Source: Sphingobium sp. TKS (GTDB lineage Bacteria; Pseudomonadota; Alphaproteobacteria; Sphingomonadales; Sphingomonadaceae). Taken from it: a stretch of DNA of 62,500 bases. Shown piece after piece: positions 17,079 through 28,067 of the stretch. The position numbers and the translations under genes were made by a program. Positions within the stretch are counted from its first letter, which is position 1, and each line of letters opens with the position of its first letter. The stretch lies in the NCBI RefSeq assembly GCF_001563265.1, contig NZ_CP005083.1, forward strand, positions 1 through 62,500, written 5' to 3'. The notes under the pieces are model-generated. The model was not told where the DNA came from, ran no database searches, and saw only the letters and a program-made list of their open reading frames with translations.

Positions 17079-17531
17079 ATGATGGTCCGCCGCCTTTCTT
17101 CGCGCCTTTCCGCCGGTCTGCTGCTGGCCGCACTTCTGCCGCTCGCCGCCTGCGGAGGCGGGGCCAAGGACCGCCCCAAGGCCGACCTTGCCGCGTCGAA
17201 GGTGACGACCATCGGCGTCAACGCCTATCTGTGGCGGGCGACGCTGGACACGTTGTCCTTCATGCCGATGGTGCAGACGGATTCCAACGGGGGCGTCATC
17301 GTCACCGACTGGTACGCCAATCCGAACAGCCCCAATGAGCGGATGAAGCTGACCGTCTCGATCCTTGATCAGGATCTGCGCGCCGATGCGCTGCGCGTCG
17401 CCGCCAGCCGTCAGATCAGCCAGAATGGGCAGTGGGTCGACGCCCCGGTGCAGGCCGCGACCGTTCAGAAGTTGGAAGAGATCATCCTGACCAAGGCCCG
17501 CGACCTGCGTCGCATGGCGATCGCAGGCTAA
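17079..17531 (+). CDS. DUF3576 lipoprotein
   Basis: 150-residue lipoprotein. A signal sequence ends in the lipobox LAAC (Cys about 24-25). DUF3576 follows, with GVNAYLWRATLDTLSFMPM as its start. This family commonly lies just upstream of leuS in alphaproteobacteria, as here. It is probably anchored in the inner leaflet of the outer membrane. Function is unknown. Two adjacent ATGs (17079 and 17082) could start it. Confidence 0.88.
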   Translation: MMVRRLSSRLSAGLLLAALLPLAACGGGAKDRPKADLAASKVTTIGVNAYLWRATLDTLSFMPMVQTDSNGGVIVTDWYANPNSPNERMKLTVSILDQDLRADALRVAASRQISQNGQWVDAPVQAATVQKLEEIILTKARDLRRMAIAG

Positions 17532-17562
17532 AGCCCTTTATCCGTCTATTATTTCAACAACG

Positions 17563-17588
17563 GGGCTGGGCTTGCAAAAGCTCGGCCC
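17563..17588 (+). promoter_or_regulatory. Hairpin in the leuS leader
   Basis: An 11-bp stem (17563-17573 with 17578-17588, two G-U pairs) and a four-base loop lie 23 bp upstream of the leuS start codon. No U-run follows, so it is not a classical terminator. It may end or stabilise the DUF3576 transcript, or shape leuS translation. Confidence 0.5.
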
Positions 17589-17611
17589 GAACGCATTTTG
17601 AGGACTAACCC

Positions 17612-20128
17612 ATGCAAAGGCGCTTCAACCCGCTTGAGGCCGATGCCCGCTGGCAGGCCGTCTGGGATGAGAAGCAGACGTTCAAGGCGTCGGACAGCAG
17701 CGACAAGCCGCGCAGCTACGTGCTGGAGATGTTCCCCTATCCCTCCGGGCGCATCCATATCGGCCATGTGCGCAATTATTCGATGGGCGACGTGCTGGCG
17801 CGCTTCCGCCGGATGACCGGGCATGAGGTGTTGCACCCGATGGGCTGGGACGCCTTCGGCATGCCCGCCGAAAATGCCGCGATGGAAAAGAAGGTGCATC
17901 CGGGTAGCTGGACGCGCGAGAACATCGCGACGATGCGGGCGCAGCTCAAGAAGCTCGGTTTCGCGCTCGACTGGAGCCGCGAGCTCGCTACCTGCGAGCC
18001 GGATTATTACGGCCATGAACAGGCGCTGTTCCTCGACATGCTGCAAGCGGGCCTGGTCTATCGCAAGGAATCGGCGGTCAACTGGGATCCGGTCGACATG
18101 ACCGTGCTGGCGAACGAGCAGGTGATCGACGGCAAGGGCTGGCGCTCCGGCGCGCTGGTCGAGAAGCGCAAGCTCTCCCAATGGTTCCTCAAGATCACCC
18201 AGTTCGCGGACGATCTGCTGAGCGGGCTCAAGACGCTCGACCAGTGGCCCGAAAAGGTGCGGTTGATGCAGGAAAACTGGATCGGCAAGTCGGTCGGCCT
18301 GCAATTCCGCTTCAAGCTGGACGCGCCGGTGGGCGAGATCAGCGATCTGGAGGTCTTCTCCACTCGTCCCGACACGATTTTCGGGGCCAGCTTCGCGGCG
18401 ATCGCGGCGGATCATCCGATCGCGCTGGCGCTGGCCGAAAAGGATGGGGCGCTCGCGGCCTTTGCCGAGGAATGCCGCCAGACCGGCACCGCCGCAGCCG
18501 AGATCGAGACGCAGGAAAAGAAGGGCTATGATACCGGCCTGTCGGTGATCCATCCCTTCACGGACCGCAAGCTGCCGCTGTTCGTGGCGAATTTCGTGCT
18601 GATGGATTATGGCACCGGTGCCGTCATGGCGGTTCCGGGCCATGATCAGCGCGACCTCGACTTCGCGCGCAAATATATGCTGCCGGTCGAGCGCGTCGTC
18701 GCCGCGCAGGGCGATGAGCAAAAGGGGATCGGGGACGAGGCCTATGTCGGCCCCGGCAAGCTGGTGAATTCCGACTTCCTCGACGGCCTCAGCGTCGATG
18801 ATGCCAAGGGCGAGGTGATCCGCCGCGCCGAACAGGGCGGCTGGGGCACCGGCACCACCGTGTTCCGCCTGCGCGACTGGGGCGTTTCGCGCCAGCGCTA
18901 TTGGGGCACGCCGATCCCGGTCATCCATTGCGAGGATTGCGGGGTCGTGGGCGTGCCCAAGGATCAGCTTCCCTTGGTGCTGCCGGAGGATGTCAGCTTC
19001 GACATTCCCGGCAATCCGCTGGACCGGCATCCGAGCTGGAAGCATGTCGATTGCCCGAAATGCGGCAAGGCGGCGCGGCGCGAAACCGACACGCTGGACA
19101 CTTTCGCGGATTCGAGCTGGTATTTCATCCGTTTCGCCAGCCAGCCCAAGGACAAGCCTTTCGACCGCGAGACGGTCGAGAAATGGCTGCCCGTCGGCCA
19201 ATATATCGGCGGCGTGGAACATGCGATCCTGCACCTGCTTTATGCGCGCTTCTGGACCCGCGCACTCCAGCATATGGGGCAGATCGGCTTTGCCGAGCCG
19301 TTCACTGGCCTCTTCACCCAGGGCATGGTGACGCACGAAACCTATAAATCGCCCGAAGGCGCCTGGCTCGCCCCGCAGGATGTGGAACGGCAGGGCGACA
19401 AGGTGGTGATGCTCGACGGTGGCGCGCCGGTCACGATCGGCCGCGTCGAGAAAATGTCCAAGTCCAAGAAGAATGTCGTCGATCCCGATGACATCATCGC
19501 CCAATATGGCGCGGACGCGGTGCGCTGGTTCATGCTGTCCGACAGCCCGCCGGAGCGCGACCTGCCCTGGACCGAGGCGGGGATCGAAGGCTCGTGGCGC
19601 TTCGTCAATCGCCTGTGGAGGCTGTTCGGGGAAGCCGACAAGGCCGCAGAGGGCCAGGACAAGGCTCTCGACCGCAAGCTGCACCAGACCATCGACGGCG
19701 TGGCCAAGGACATCGAAGCTTTGTCTTTCAACAAGGCGGTGGCGAAGATCTACGAACTCACCAATGCGGTCGAAAAGGCCAAGCCTTCCGCCAGCCGCAG
19801 CGCGGCGATCCGGGCGCTGGCGCTGCTGGTCGCGCCGATGATCCCGCATCTGGCCGAAGAGGCTTGGGCGGACATGGGCGAACAGGGTCTGATTGCGGAA
19901 GCCGCCTGGCCGCCGGTCGATCCGGCGCTGCTGGTCGAGGATGAAGTCACCATCGCCTGCCAGGTCATGGGCAAGCTGCGCGACACCATCACCGTTCCCA
20001 AGGGCACGCCGAAGGATGAGCTGGAAAAGCTGGCTCTCGCCGCGCCCAATGTGGTGCGGACGCTGGATGGTGCCACGCCGAAGAAGGTGATCGTGGTGCC
20101 GGACCGTCTGGTGAATCTGGTGGTTTGA
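17612..20128 (+). CDS. leuS: Leucyl-tRNA synthetase
   Basis: Charges tRNA-Leu with leucine. The class I signatures HIGH (49-52) and KMSKS (614-618) are present, with the CP1 editing domain between them and a tRNA-binding C-terminal region. The 838-residue length is normal. It is followed by a repeat-containing gap and then lptE and holA, an arrangement seen widely in alphaproteobacteria. Confidence 0.97.
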   Translation: MQRRFNPLEADARWQAVWDEKQTFKASDSSDKPRSYVLEMFPYPSGRIHIGHVRNYSMGDVLARFRRMTGHEVLHPMGWDAFGMPAENAAMEKKVHPGSWTRENIATMRAQLKKLGFALDWSRELATCEPDYYGHEQALFLDMLQAGLVYRKESAVNWDPVDMTVLANEQVIDGKGWRSGALVEKRKLSQWFLKITQFADDLLSGLKTLDQWPEKVRLMQENWIGKSVGLQFRFKLDAPVGEISDLEVFSTRPDTIFGASFAAIAADHPIALALAEKDGALAAFAEECRQTGTAAAEIETQEKKGYDTGLSVIHPFTDRKLPLFVANFVLMDYGTGAVMAVPGHDQRDLDFARKYMLPVERVVAAQGDEQKGIGDEAYVGPGKLVNSDFLDGLSVDDAKGEVIRRAEQGGWGTGTTVFRLRDWGVSRQRYWGTPIPVIHCEDCGVVGVPKDQLPLVLPEDVSFDIPGNPLDRHPSWKHVDCPKCGKAARRETDTLDTFADSSWYFIRFASQPKDKPFDRETVEKWLPVGQYIGGVEHAILHLLYARFWTRALQHMGQIGFAEPFTGLFTQGMVTHETYKSPEGAWLAPQDVERQGDKVVMLDGGAPVTIGRVEKMSKSKKNVVDPDDIIAQYGADAVRWFMLSDSPPERDLPWTEAGIEGSWRFVNRLWRLFGEADKAAEGQDKALDRKLHQTIDGVAKDIEALSFNKAVAKIYELTNAVEKAKPSASRSAAIRALALLVAPMIPHLAEEAWADMGEQGLIAEAAWPPVDPALLVEDEVTIACQVMGKLRDTITVPKGTPKDELEKLALAAPNVVRTLDGATPKKVIVVPDRLVNLVV

Positions 20129-20133
20129 AAACG

Positions 20134-20237
20134 CCGTTCGGGCTGAGCCCTTCGTCTGCCTGCCAAGGCAGGCGCTCAGGATAAACTTGCCTTCGGCAAG
20201 TCGAAGCCTTGCCCTTCGACAAGCTCAGGGCGAACGG
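20134..20237. repeat. Composite inverted repeat after leuS
   Basis: The ends CCGTTCG (20134-20140) and CGAACGG (20231-20237) are inverted. Inside lie several smaller palindromes, for example around GCCTGCCAAGGCAGGC and CTTGCCTTCGGCAAG, and inverted CTGAGC/GCTCAG arms. It is an intergenic repeat that could act as a strong structured terminator between leuS and lptE. Confidence 0.75.
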
Positions 20238-20251
20238 ATATAGGATTGCTC

Positions 20252-20758
20252 ATGAAGCCCTTATTGTCGCTGCTCCTCCTCGCTTCCCTCTCCGCCTGCG
20301 GCCTCCGCCCCGTCTATAGCGGGGGCAGCCAAGGCGTAGTCGCGCAGGCGCTGGGGCGTGTCGAGGTGCAGCCGATCGAGGGCAAGGGCGGCTGGCTGGT
20401 GCGCAATGCGCTGAACGACCGGCTGGCGGCGATGAGCGGCACTGGCCCCGGCTACAAGCTGGTGGTGAAGCTGGACGACAATATCAGCGGCTTCGGTCTG
20501 CGATCCGACGCTGCCGTCACCCGCGAGCGGCGGACCCTGCGCGCCCGCTATCAGCTTATCGACGACGCCACCGGCGCACAGATATTGGACGACACCGCCG
20601 GGTCGGATGTCGGCATCGACGTGGTTTCCAGCGAATATGCGACCATCGCGGCGGAAGACACGGCGCTCGAACGCCTGTCGCAGACCATTGCCGACCAGAT
20701 CGTCGCCCGGCTCGCCCGCTTTGCGACGCGGGATGGTTCGCAGGACAAGCCGCGTTGA
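20252..20758 (+). CDS. lptE: LPS-assembly lipoprotein LptE
   Basis: Outer-membrane lipoprotein that plugs the LptD barrel during lipopolysaccharide export. The lipobox LSAC places Cys16, and GLRPVYSGG follows, as in family members. Length is 168 aa. I chose ATG 20252; a TTG at 20246 is also in frame. The stop overlaps the TTG start of holA, which suggests coupling. Confidence 0.9.
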   Translation: MKPLLSLLLLASLSACGLRPVYSGGSQGVVAQALGRVEVQPIEGKGGWLVRNALNDRLAAMSGTGPGYKLVVKLDDNISGFGLRSDAAVTRERRTLRARYQLIDDATGAQILDDTAGSDVGIDVVSSEYATIAAEDTALERLSQTIADQIVARLARFATRDGSQDKPR

Positions 20759-21780
20759 AGGCCAATCGCGGCCAGATCGAAAAGGCGCTCGACGCGCCGC
20801 CTGCCGACTGCCGCTTCTTCCTGCTCTACGGCCCCGATGAAGCGGGCAGCGCTACGCTCGCCAAGCGGCTGGAGCGCGCCATGGGGCCGGAGGCGGAGCG
20901 GATCGACCTCGACGGATCCACGCTGCGCGACGATCCGGCGCGGCTGGCGGATGAGGCGGCGTCCTTCTCCATGTTCGGGGACAAGCGCTGGATTCGCATC
21001 AACGGCATGGGGGAGGAATCGCTCCCCGCGCTGACCGCGCTGCTGGAGGCGGAGGTGGCGGGCAATCCCGTCATCGCCATCGCCGGCGCGCTCAAACCCG
21101 CCTCCAAGCTGCTCAAGCTCGCCCTCGACCATAAGCAGACGATGGCCTTCGTCTCCTACCAGCCCGACGCGCGCGAGGCGGAGCAGATCGCCATCGGCAT
21201 TGCGCGGGAGGGGGGGCTGCGCCTTTCCTCTGATCTGGGCCGCCGCATTGCCGACCTCACCAATGGCGACCGCACGCTGATGGCGGGGGAGGTGGAGAAG
21301 CTGATCCTCTATCTCGACGCCGCGCCCGATCGCCCGCGCGAGGCGACCGAGGAAGCGCTGGATGCCCTTTCCGCCGACAATCCCGATAGCGACGCCGCAC
21401 CTTTGGTCAATGCCGTGCTGGGCGGCGACCTGCGCGGCATGCACCGGGAATTGGGGCGCCTGGCCGAGGCCGGGACGGCGATGGCGGCGGTGCTGCGTCC
21501 GCTGCTCACCCGCGCCATGCTGCTCGCCAATATCCGCGCCGATTTCGATGATAGCGGAAGGCTGGAGGGCGCGGTCGAGATGGCGGGCAAGGCGGTTTTC
21601 TGGAAGGAAAAGGGTGTCGTCACCCGCCAGGTCCGCATCTGGGACGCGCCCGGCATCGCCCGCGTCATCCAGCGCCTGGCCCAGGCCGAGCGCGCCAGCC
21701 GGTCGGGCAGGGGTCTGGGCGACCTGATGGTCCGCCACGAACTGCTCGCCATCGCCCGGCAGGCGGCGCGGGAACGATAG
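20755..21780 (+). CDS. holA: DNA polymerase III subunit delta
   Basis: Delta subunit of the clamp loader; it opens the beta clamp for loading on primed DNA. The AAA+-like fold is recognised by [11 protein letters not shown] (about 21-31) and the following lid and C-terminal domains. Length is 341 aa. The start is TTG 20755, overlapping the lptE stop by one TTGA junction; no ATG near this point is in frame with the conserved N-terminus. Confidence 0.9.
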   Translation: MKANRGQIEKALDAPPADCRFFLLYGPDEAGSATLAKRLERAMGPEAERIDLDGSTLRDDPARLADEAASFSMFGDKRWIRINGMGEESLPALTALLEAEVAGNPVIAIAGALKPASKLLKLALDHKQTMAFVSYQPDAREAEQIAIGIAREGGLRLSSDLGRRIADLTNGDRTLMAGEVEKLILYLDAAPDRPREATEEALDALSADNPDSDAAPLVNAVLGGDLRGMHRELGRLAEAGTAMAAVLRPLLTRAMLLANIRADFDDSGRLEGAVEMAGKAVFWKEKGVVTRQVRIWDAPGIARVIQRLAQAERASRSGRGLGDLMVRHELLAIARQAARER

Positions 21781-21856
21781 GCTCTACATTGCTCCAATGG
21801 CCAGCGCGCATCCTAAGCGCTTGATCGTACGTCCCGCCATCGCCATATTGCTGCGC

Positions 21857-22261
21857 ATGGACAAGCTCAACCTGACCGACGCCGAATGGCGCGAGCGCCT
21901 TTCCCCCGAACAATATCATATCCTGCGGGAGGGTGGCACGGAGCGGGCGTTCACCGGCAAATATAACAGCAACAAGACCGATGGCCGTTATTTCTGCGCG
22001 GGCTGCGGCACGGAGCTGTTCGACGCGGAAGAAAAATATGACAGCGGATCGGGATGGCCCAGCTTCACCGCGCCGGTCGATATCGACGCGGTCGATGAAA
22101 TTCGCGACACGAGCCATGGCATGATCCGCACCGAAGTCCGCTGTTCGAATTGCGGCGGGCATCTGGGCCATGTTTTCCCCGACGGGCCGGGGGTCAACGG
22201 CCTGCGCTATTGCATGAACAGCGCGTCGCTCGATTTCAAGCCGCGCGACGAAGCCGAATGA
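21857..22261 (+). CDS. msrB: Methionine-(R)-sulfoxide reductase B
   Basis: Repairs the R form of methionine sulfoxide with thioredoxin. Zinc ligands Cys47/Cys50 and Cys96/Cys99 form the two CxxC pairs, and the catalytic Cys119 is in [11 protein letters not shown]. Length (134 aa) is typical. I chose ATG 21857, since [11 protein letters not shown] matches family starts; an upstream ATG at 21797 would add 20 unlikely residues. Confidence 0.93.
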   Translation: MDKLNLTDAEWRERLSPEQYHILREGGTERAFTGKYNSNKTDGRYFCAGCGTELFDAEEKYDSGSGWPSFTAPVDIDAVDEIRDTSHGMIRTEVRCSNCGGHLGHVFPDGPGVNGLRYCMNSASLDFKPRDEAE

Positions 22262-22371
22262 TGGTTCATCGCCTGTAAATCGTCCCTACTCTTGAGAATT
22301 CCCGATTTTTGTGCGGCCTGCATGGGTTTTCCACTGGCCGCTGCATTACATAGCGCATATCCGGGCGAACC

Positions 22372-24447
22372 ATGGCACGATCAGGCAAGAGCAGCGAACC
22401 GCGGGGCAGAGTGAAGAAATGGCTGATGCGGGGTCTGAAGATCGGCCTCGTCGGCACGTTCAGCGCGCTCGTCGCGATCGTCGTCGCGGTGGTCATCGCC
22501 TATCAGTCGCTGCCCGATTATGAATCGCTCAAATCCTCGCCCAATGGGCAGATGATCCGCGTCCATGCGGCGGACGGCAGCGTCATCGTCTCGCTGGGGC
22601 CAAGTTTCGGCCGCTGGCTGAGCTATGACCAGATCCCGGCCGTCATGGTCGACGCGATGGTCTCGACCGAGGACAAGCGCTTTTATCTGCACCCCGGCGT
22701 CGACCCCATCGGCATGGCCCGCGCGGCCTGGGTGGCGATGGAGCGGCGCGGCAGCGGTCGCCGTTGGCAGGGCGCCTCCACCATCACCCAGCAGGTGACG
22801 CGCAACATCTTCCTCAACAACAGCTATAGCTGGGGCCGCAAGGTCCGCGAAATGGTGCTGGCGCTGGCGCTGGAGCGCAAATTCTCCAAGCGGCAGATTC
22901 TCGAACTCTATTTGAACAAGGTCTATTTCGGCGGCGGCGCCTATGGCATCGACGCTGCGAGCCGGAAATTCTTCGGCCATCCCGCGACCGGCCTGAACCT
23001 CCCCGAGGCCGCGATCGTCGCGGGGTTGGTCAAGGCGCCTTCCAGCTATTCCCCGACCGCCGATGCCGATGCCGCCATCGGCCGCGCGGGCGTGGTGCTG
23101 GAACTCATGCAGGAAAATGGCAAGATCAGCGCTGCCGAGCGTGCCAATGCCCATCTTCAGGATGTGAAGATGGCGCCTGAGCCGCCGCAGAACAGCGTGC
23201 GCTACTTCACCGACTGGGCGCTGCCGCAGCTCGATACGCTGATCGATGAGCCCAATGAGCCGCTGGAGGTCTATACCACCATCGACCTTGGCATGCAGAA
23301 GGCGGCGACCGCGGCGATCCAGGCCAATGTGCCCAATGGGACGCAGGGCGCGCTGGTGTCGCTCGACCGCGACGGCGCGGTGCGGGCGATGGTCGGCGGG
23401 CTGGATTATGTGAGTTCCAATTACAACCGCGCCACCACCGCGACGCGTCAGCCGGGCTCTTCCTGGAAGATCTTCGTCTATATGGCGGCGCTGGAGGCGG
23501 GCTATACCCCCGATACCGGCGTCACGGACAGCGCGGTCGACATCAACGGATGGAAGCCGCGCAACAGCAATGGCCGCTTCTCCGGCGACATCGACATCCG
23601 CACCGCCTTTGCCTATTCGGTCAATACCGTGGCGGCGAAGCTGGGGGTGGAGGTCGGCTTCCCGACGGTCGCGGACATGGCGCGGCGTTTCGGCATCACC
23701 ACGCCGATCAACACCCATCCCTCGATGGTGCTGGGCACATCCGACGTGCGGCTGATCGACATGACCCGCGCCTTCGCCTCGATCGCGCGCAAGGGCGTGG
23801 CGGTGACGCCCTATGGCATCACCAAGGTGACGACCGCCGAAGGCCGGGTTCTCTATGAGCATCAGGACGACACCAGTCGCGTGCTGGTTGCGCCCTGGGT
23901 TGCGGCAGGCATGACCGACCTCATGCAGACCGCCGTCAGCACCGGCACCGGCAGGGCGGCGCAGATCGACCGCCCGGTCGCGGGCAAGACCGGCACCACC
24001 AGCAGCAACAAGGACGGCTGGTTTCTGGGTTTCTCCAGCGGCATCACCACCGGCGTCTGGATGGGGCGTGACGACGCCCGCGCCGTGGGCGTGTTGCAGG
24101 GTGGCCGGGCGCCGGCCCATGCCTTTGCCGACTATATGAAGGTCGCCGTCGCCAAACGCCCGGTCGAGCAGTTCGAGACGCAGGTGACTCTGCCCGAATG
24201 GCAGCTCGAACCCGATGACGAAGCCTATTACGGCCAGCCCGACAACGGAACGGACGGGGGCATGATGGTCGATGAAAATGGCTTGCCCATCGAGCGGGGC
24301 CAGCAGGCGTCGGAGGAGCGGCAGCAGCCGGACGACAGCGAACAGGCGGCGCCCAATCCCGTCGACCGGCCGCAGCCGCCACGCCTCGACCAGCAGTGGA
24401 TCGACAATGTGCTGGGTCGGAACCGGCAGCAGCAGGCGCCGCGATAG
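22372..24447 (+). CDS. Penicillin-binding protein 1A, transglycosylase/transpeptidase
   Basis: Bifunctional class A penicillin-binding protein that polymerises and cross-links peptidoglycan. A membrane anchor is at about 23-44. The glycosyltransferase domain has EDKRFYLHPGVD. The transpeptidase domain has the nucleophile Ser363 in SSWK, the SVN motif, and KTGTT at 539-543. The 691 residues end in a Gln/Pro/Arg-rich tail. A minus-strand gene is convergent downstream. Confidence 0.92.
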   Translation: MARSGKSSEPRGRVKKWLMRGLKIGLVGTFSALVAIVVAVVIAYQSLPDYESLKSSPNGQMIRVHAADGSVIVSLGPSFGRWLSYDQIPAVMVDAMVSTEDKRFYLHPGVDPIGMARAAWVAMERRGSGRRWQGASTITQQVTRNIFLNNSYSWGRKVREMVLALALERKFSKRQILELYLNKVYFGGGAYGIDAASRKFFGHPATGLNLPEAAIVAGLVKAPSSYSPTADADAAIGRAGVVLELMQENGKISAAERANAHLQDVKMAPEPPQNSVRYFTDWALPQLDTLIDEPNEPLEVYTTIDLGMQKAATAAIQANVPNGTQGALVSLDRDGAVRAMVGGLDYVSSNYNRATTATRQPGSSWKIFVYMAALEAGYTPDTGVTDSAVDINGWKPRNSNGRFSGDIDIRTAFAYSVNTVAAKLGVEVGFPTVADMARRFGITTPINTHPSMVLGTSDVRLIDMTRAFASIARKGVAVTPYGITKVTTAEGRVLYEHQDDTSRVLVAPWVAAGMTDLMQTAVSTGTGRAAQIDRPVAGKTGTTSSNKDGWFLGFSSGITTGVWMGRDDARAVGVLQGGRAPAHAFADYMKVAVAKRPVEQFETQVTLPEWQLEPDDEAYYGQPDNGTDGGMMVDENGLPIERGQQASEERQQPDDSEQAAPNPVDRPQPPRLDQQWIDNVLGRNRQQQAPR

Positions 24448-24455
24448 AATTGTGA

Positions 24456-24491
24456 CTTGGCGTATTCCTGCCCGAGCAGGAGCACGCCAAG
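24456..24491. terminator. Convergent hairpin between PBP1A and the protease gene
   Basis: Inverted arms 24456-24463 and 24484-24491 pair perfectly (CTTGGCGT/ACGCCAAG), with a further TCCTGC/GCAGGA pairing inside and a two-base internal mismatch. It lies between the converging 3' ends of two genes and probably ends both transcripts. No long U-run is present. Confidence 0.6.
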
Positions 24492-24493
24492 AA

Positions 24494-25450
24494 TCAACCC
24501 GCCGCCCTCCGCGTCGCCGCAAAGCGCGTCCGATCAAGCAACCCGGTATCGGGCAGCAGGAAATCCACTTTCCCCCGCCCGAAATCAATCGCCACCCGGT
24601 CGAAAACCTTGAGCGCGTCGATGCCGAGCAGCAGCGCCGGTTTATCCTGAAGGTCCAGTTCCGCGAAGGGCTGGGCGTCGGCAAACATGACTGGCGTGTC
24701 CTTCAGCGTCACCTGACCCATCCGCACCCGGTCGATCAGCCCCAACTGACCGACCAGCGTATCGCCCGTCACGCTGGTCAACGTCACGAGGTTCAGCGCC
24801 GGAGCCTTCTTCTTGCGCACCAGCTTGCTCATCAGCGCCATATTGCCCACGCTGATCGACGTGCCGGTGTCGAGGATGATGCTGACCTTCATTCCGTTCA
24901 CGTCGGAATCGAGCAGGATCAATTGGCCCTTGCGCCGCCGCGCTTCGACGATGATGACGTTGGGATCGCGCCAGCTCTGCTTGCTGTTGCTGATCTCCAT
25001 CCGCCCGGTGCGGAAATTGAGCAGCAGCCGCTTGGCATGCAATCCATCCAGTCCCAACAGCCCCGGCGCGCCGATATTCTCGCCCTCCAGCACCGGCGCC
25101 TCGATATCGTCCACCACCGTCTTGCCGAAGCCCAGGCGCGGCACAGCCACGGTATTCACCTCCGCCCGGCCCGTCATGCTGATCACCGTCACCCGCTCGC
25201 GCATCGGCAGCGCGAGCCGTTCGGCCAGATCACGCGAAATGACCGTCCGCTGCGATCCGGTGTCGATTACGAAGTTCCACGGCCCCTTGCCGTCGATCTG
25301 GATGGGAATGGTGATGCGGGTGTCGGGACCGGGAACCGTGCGGACGACTGCGGGCGGTTCGTCGGGGACGAGTGCCGGGCGATCCTGCGCGGCGAACGAA
25401 GGGCTGGCGATCGCGATGGCGATGCCCAGAGCGGCGCGCAGGCGTCCCAT
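24494..25450 (-). CDS. Exported retropepsin-like aspartyl protease
   Basis: 318-residue protein with a signal peptide (about 1-21) and two aspartic protease motifs: Asp63 in VIDTGSQ and Asp194 in ILDTGTS. Two separate DTG lobes in one chain resemble a two-copy retropepsin rather than a homodimer. It should act in the periplasm. The ATG at 25450 gives the best signal peptide; an upstream ATG at 25486 is possible. Confidence 0.82.
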   Translation of the reverse strand: MGRLRAALGIAIAIASPSFAAQDRPALVPDEPPAVVRTVPGPDTRITIPIQIDGKGPWNFVIDTGSQRTVISRDLAERLALPMRERVTVISMTGRAEVNTVAVPRLGFGKTVVDDIEAPVLEGENIGAPGLLGLDGLHAKRLLLNFRTGRMEISNSKQSWRDPNVIIVEARRRKGQLILLDSDVNGMKVSIILDTGTSISVGNMALMSKLVRKKKAPALNLVTLTSVTGDTLVGQLGLIDRVRMGQVTLKDTPVMFADAQPFAELDLQDKPALLLGIDALKVFDRVAIDFGRGKVDFLLPDTGLLDRTRFAATRRAAG

Positions 25451-25571
25451 CTCCTCGATCCTCCTTATTATATTCTCGTATAGCATGAGCGGCCCCGTTC
25501 CGCCCATCCCATTTCATTCGCGGCAGGACGCATATCGGCAATTTTCTGTCGGTCCGAATGGCTCTGCCACC

Positions 25572-25600
25572 TTGACTTGGGCTAGGACAGATCGCTAAAC
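25572..25600 (+). promoter_or_regulatory. Putative promoter of rho
   Basis: TTGACT at 25572-25577 and CTAAAC at 25595-25600, 17 bp apart, resemble a housekeeping sigma promoter. The transcript would have a leader of about 105 nt before rho. No start site was measured. Confidence 0.5.
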
Positions 25601-25710
25601 GCCAAACATTCTATCCCGCCCGTCCGGCGCGGGTTCTCCCGAGTCATTGCCGGGTCAGCCTTCCCCCATCTTTCCTTTTCTCGTCTCTCATTCCATCGGA
25701 CTTCACGCGA

Positions 25711-26967
<1,257 letters not shown>

Positions 26968-27041
26968 CCGGCCGGGCGGTTTGCGGTTCGGCAGGTCCGG
27001 AGGCGCAAACATATTGCCTGGCCAAGCGTTGCGATTTTTCG

Positions 27042-27077
27042 GGCCGTCAGACTCCGGTCTGGCGGCCGCTATTTTTT
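27042..27077 (+). terminator. Rho-independent terminator after rho
   Basis: Stem 27042-27052 with 27057-27067 (11 bp, one G-U pair, TCCG loop) followed by a run of six T at 27072-27077. A classical intrinsic terminator, about 75 bp after the rho stop. Confidence 0.9.
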
Positions 27078-27079
27078 AA

Positions 27080-27108
27080 GGCCAATATTTCAGGGCCAGT
27101 AATTTCAG
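27080..27108. repeat. Tandem 14/15-bp repeat upstream of the TerC gene
   Basis: GGCCAATATTTCAG (27080-27093) and GGCCAGTAATTTCAG (27094-27108) are adjacent near-copies. They lie 17 bp before the TerC start codon. They could be a regulator binding site; no match to a known motif is recognised. Confidence 0.4.
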
Positions 27109-27124
27109 GGGACATCAGGCCGCC

Positions 27125-27844
27125 ATGCTCGACCTTTTCGCCACAGCCGCCGCGGCCGCCCAAGGGATGGGTTCGCCCGCCGATATCTGGGCGCATATCG
27201 TCAATGATTTCAGCAATATCGGATCACCCGCCGCCTTGGCCGCCTTCGGCCAGGTGCTGATGATCGACGTGCTGCTGGCCGGGGACAATGCCATTGTCGT
27301 CGGCGCGCTGGCGGCGGGCCTGCCCGCGGAACAGCGCAAGAAGGTGATCCTGATCGGCATCATCGCCGCGCTGGTGCTGCGCATCGGTTTTGCGCTGGTG
27401 GTGACGCAGTTGATGCAGATCGTCGGCCTGATCCTGGCGGGCGGACTGCTGCTGCTCTGGGTCGCCTTCAAGATGTGGCGCGAACTGCATCCCAAGCGGG
27501 GGGGGGACACGCTGGACCCGAGCGACGACGACATATCCGGCCTGCGCCCAGCCAAGAGCTTTGCAGGCGCGGCCTGGGCGGTTGCGGTCGCGGACGTCTC
27601 CATGAGCCTGGACAATGTGCTGGCGGTGGCCGGTGCGGCGCGGGACCATCCTGGAATCCTGATCATCGGGCTTGTTCTTTCCGTGGCCCTGATGGGCATC
27701 GCCGCGAACATCATCGCCAAATATATCGAGCGCTTCCGCTGGATCGCCTATCTGGGCCTGGCCGTCATCATCTATGTCGCGATCAAGATGATCTATGACG
27801 GCATCGTCGATCATCAGGTCGGCATATTGACGCTCTTTATCTGA
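27125..27844 (+). CDS. TerC family integral membrane protein (YjbE-type)
   Basis: 239-residue polytopic membrane protein with about seven hydrophobic segments. It is related to TerC/YjbE proteins linked to metal efflux, especially manganese. Conserved acidic membrane motifs are visible: MIDVLLAGDNAIVVGALA near residue 48 and ADVSMSLDNVLAVAG near residue 159. No Mn riboswitch (yybP-ykoY) is evident upstream. It follows the rho terminator, so it needs its own promoter. Confidence 0.88.
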   Translation: MLDLFATAAAAAQGMGSPADIWAHIVNDFSNIGSPAALAAFGQVLMIDVLLAGDNAIVVGALAAGLPAEQRKKVILIGIIAALVLRIGFALVVTQLMQIVGLILAGGLLLLWVAFKMWRELHPKRGGDTLDPSDDDISGLRPAKSFAGAAWAVAVADVSMSLDNVLAVAGAARDHPGILIIGLVLSVALMGIAANIIAKYIERFRWIAYLGLAVIIYVAIKMIYDGIVDHQVGILTLFI

Positions 27845-27851
27845 ATCGTGT

Positions 27852-27874
27852 GGCGGACGGATCAGCCGTCCGCC
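27852..27874 (+). terminator. Hairpin after the TerC gene
   Basis: Perfect 9-bp inverted repeat GGCGGACGG and CCGTCCGCC with a five-base loop, 8 bp after the TerC stop. No U-run follows, so termination strength is uncertain. The rest of the gap to 28067 holds no gene I can support. Confidence 0.6.
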
Positions 27875-28067
27875 GCGCCTTTGAGACCGAGGGTTGCCAT
27901 GGCTGCTTGCTCCCAGCCACCAGCGCGGCAGAATGCGCCGCTTGGCTATGCGGGGCAGGCTCCAGACGTCCTATCCTTTGGCCGACCGGAATGGGTTGCG
28001 GCGGCCATAGGCCTAGATTTCCACTGCCGACCGCCGATACAAGCCCTGCGCGCTTCCACACGCCCCA

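Noticed and set aside
26968..27124. yybP-ykoY manganese riboswitch upstream of the TerC gene
   Set aside because: The stable hairpin there is followed by six T and explains itself as the rho terminator; the riboswitch loops are missing.
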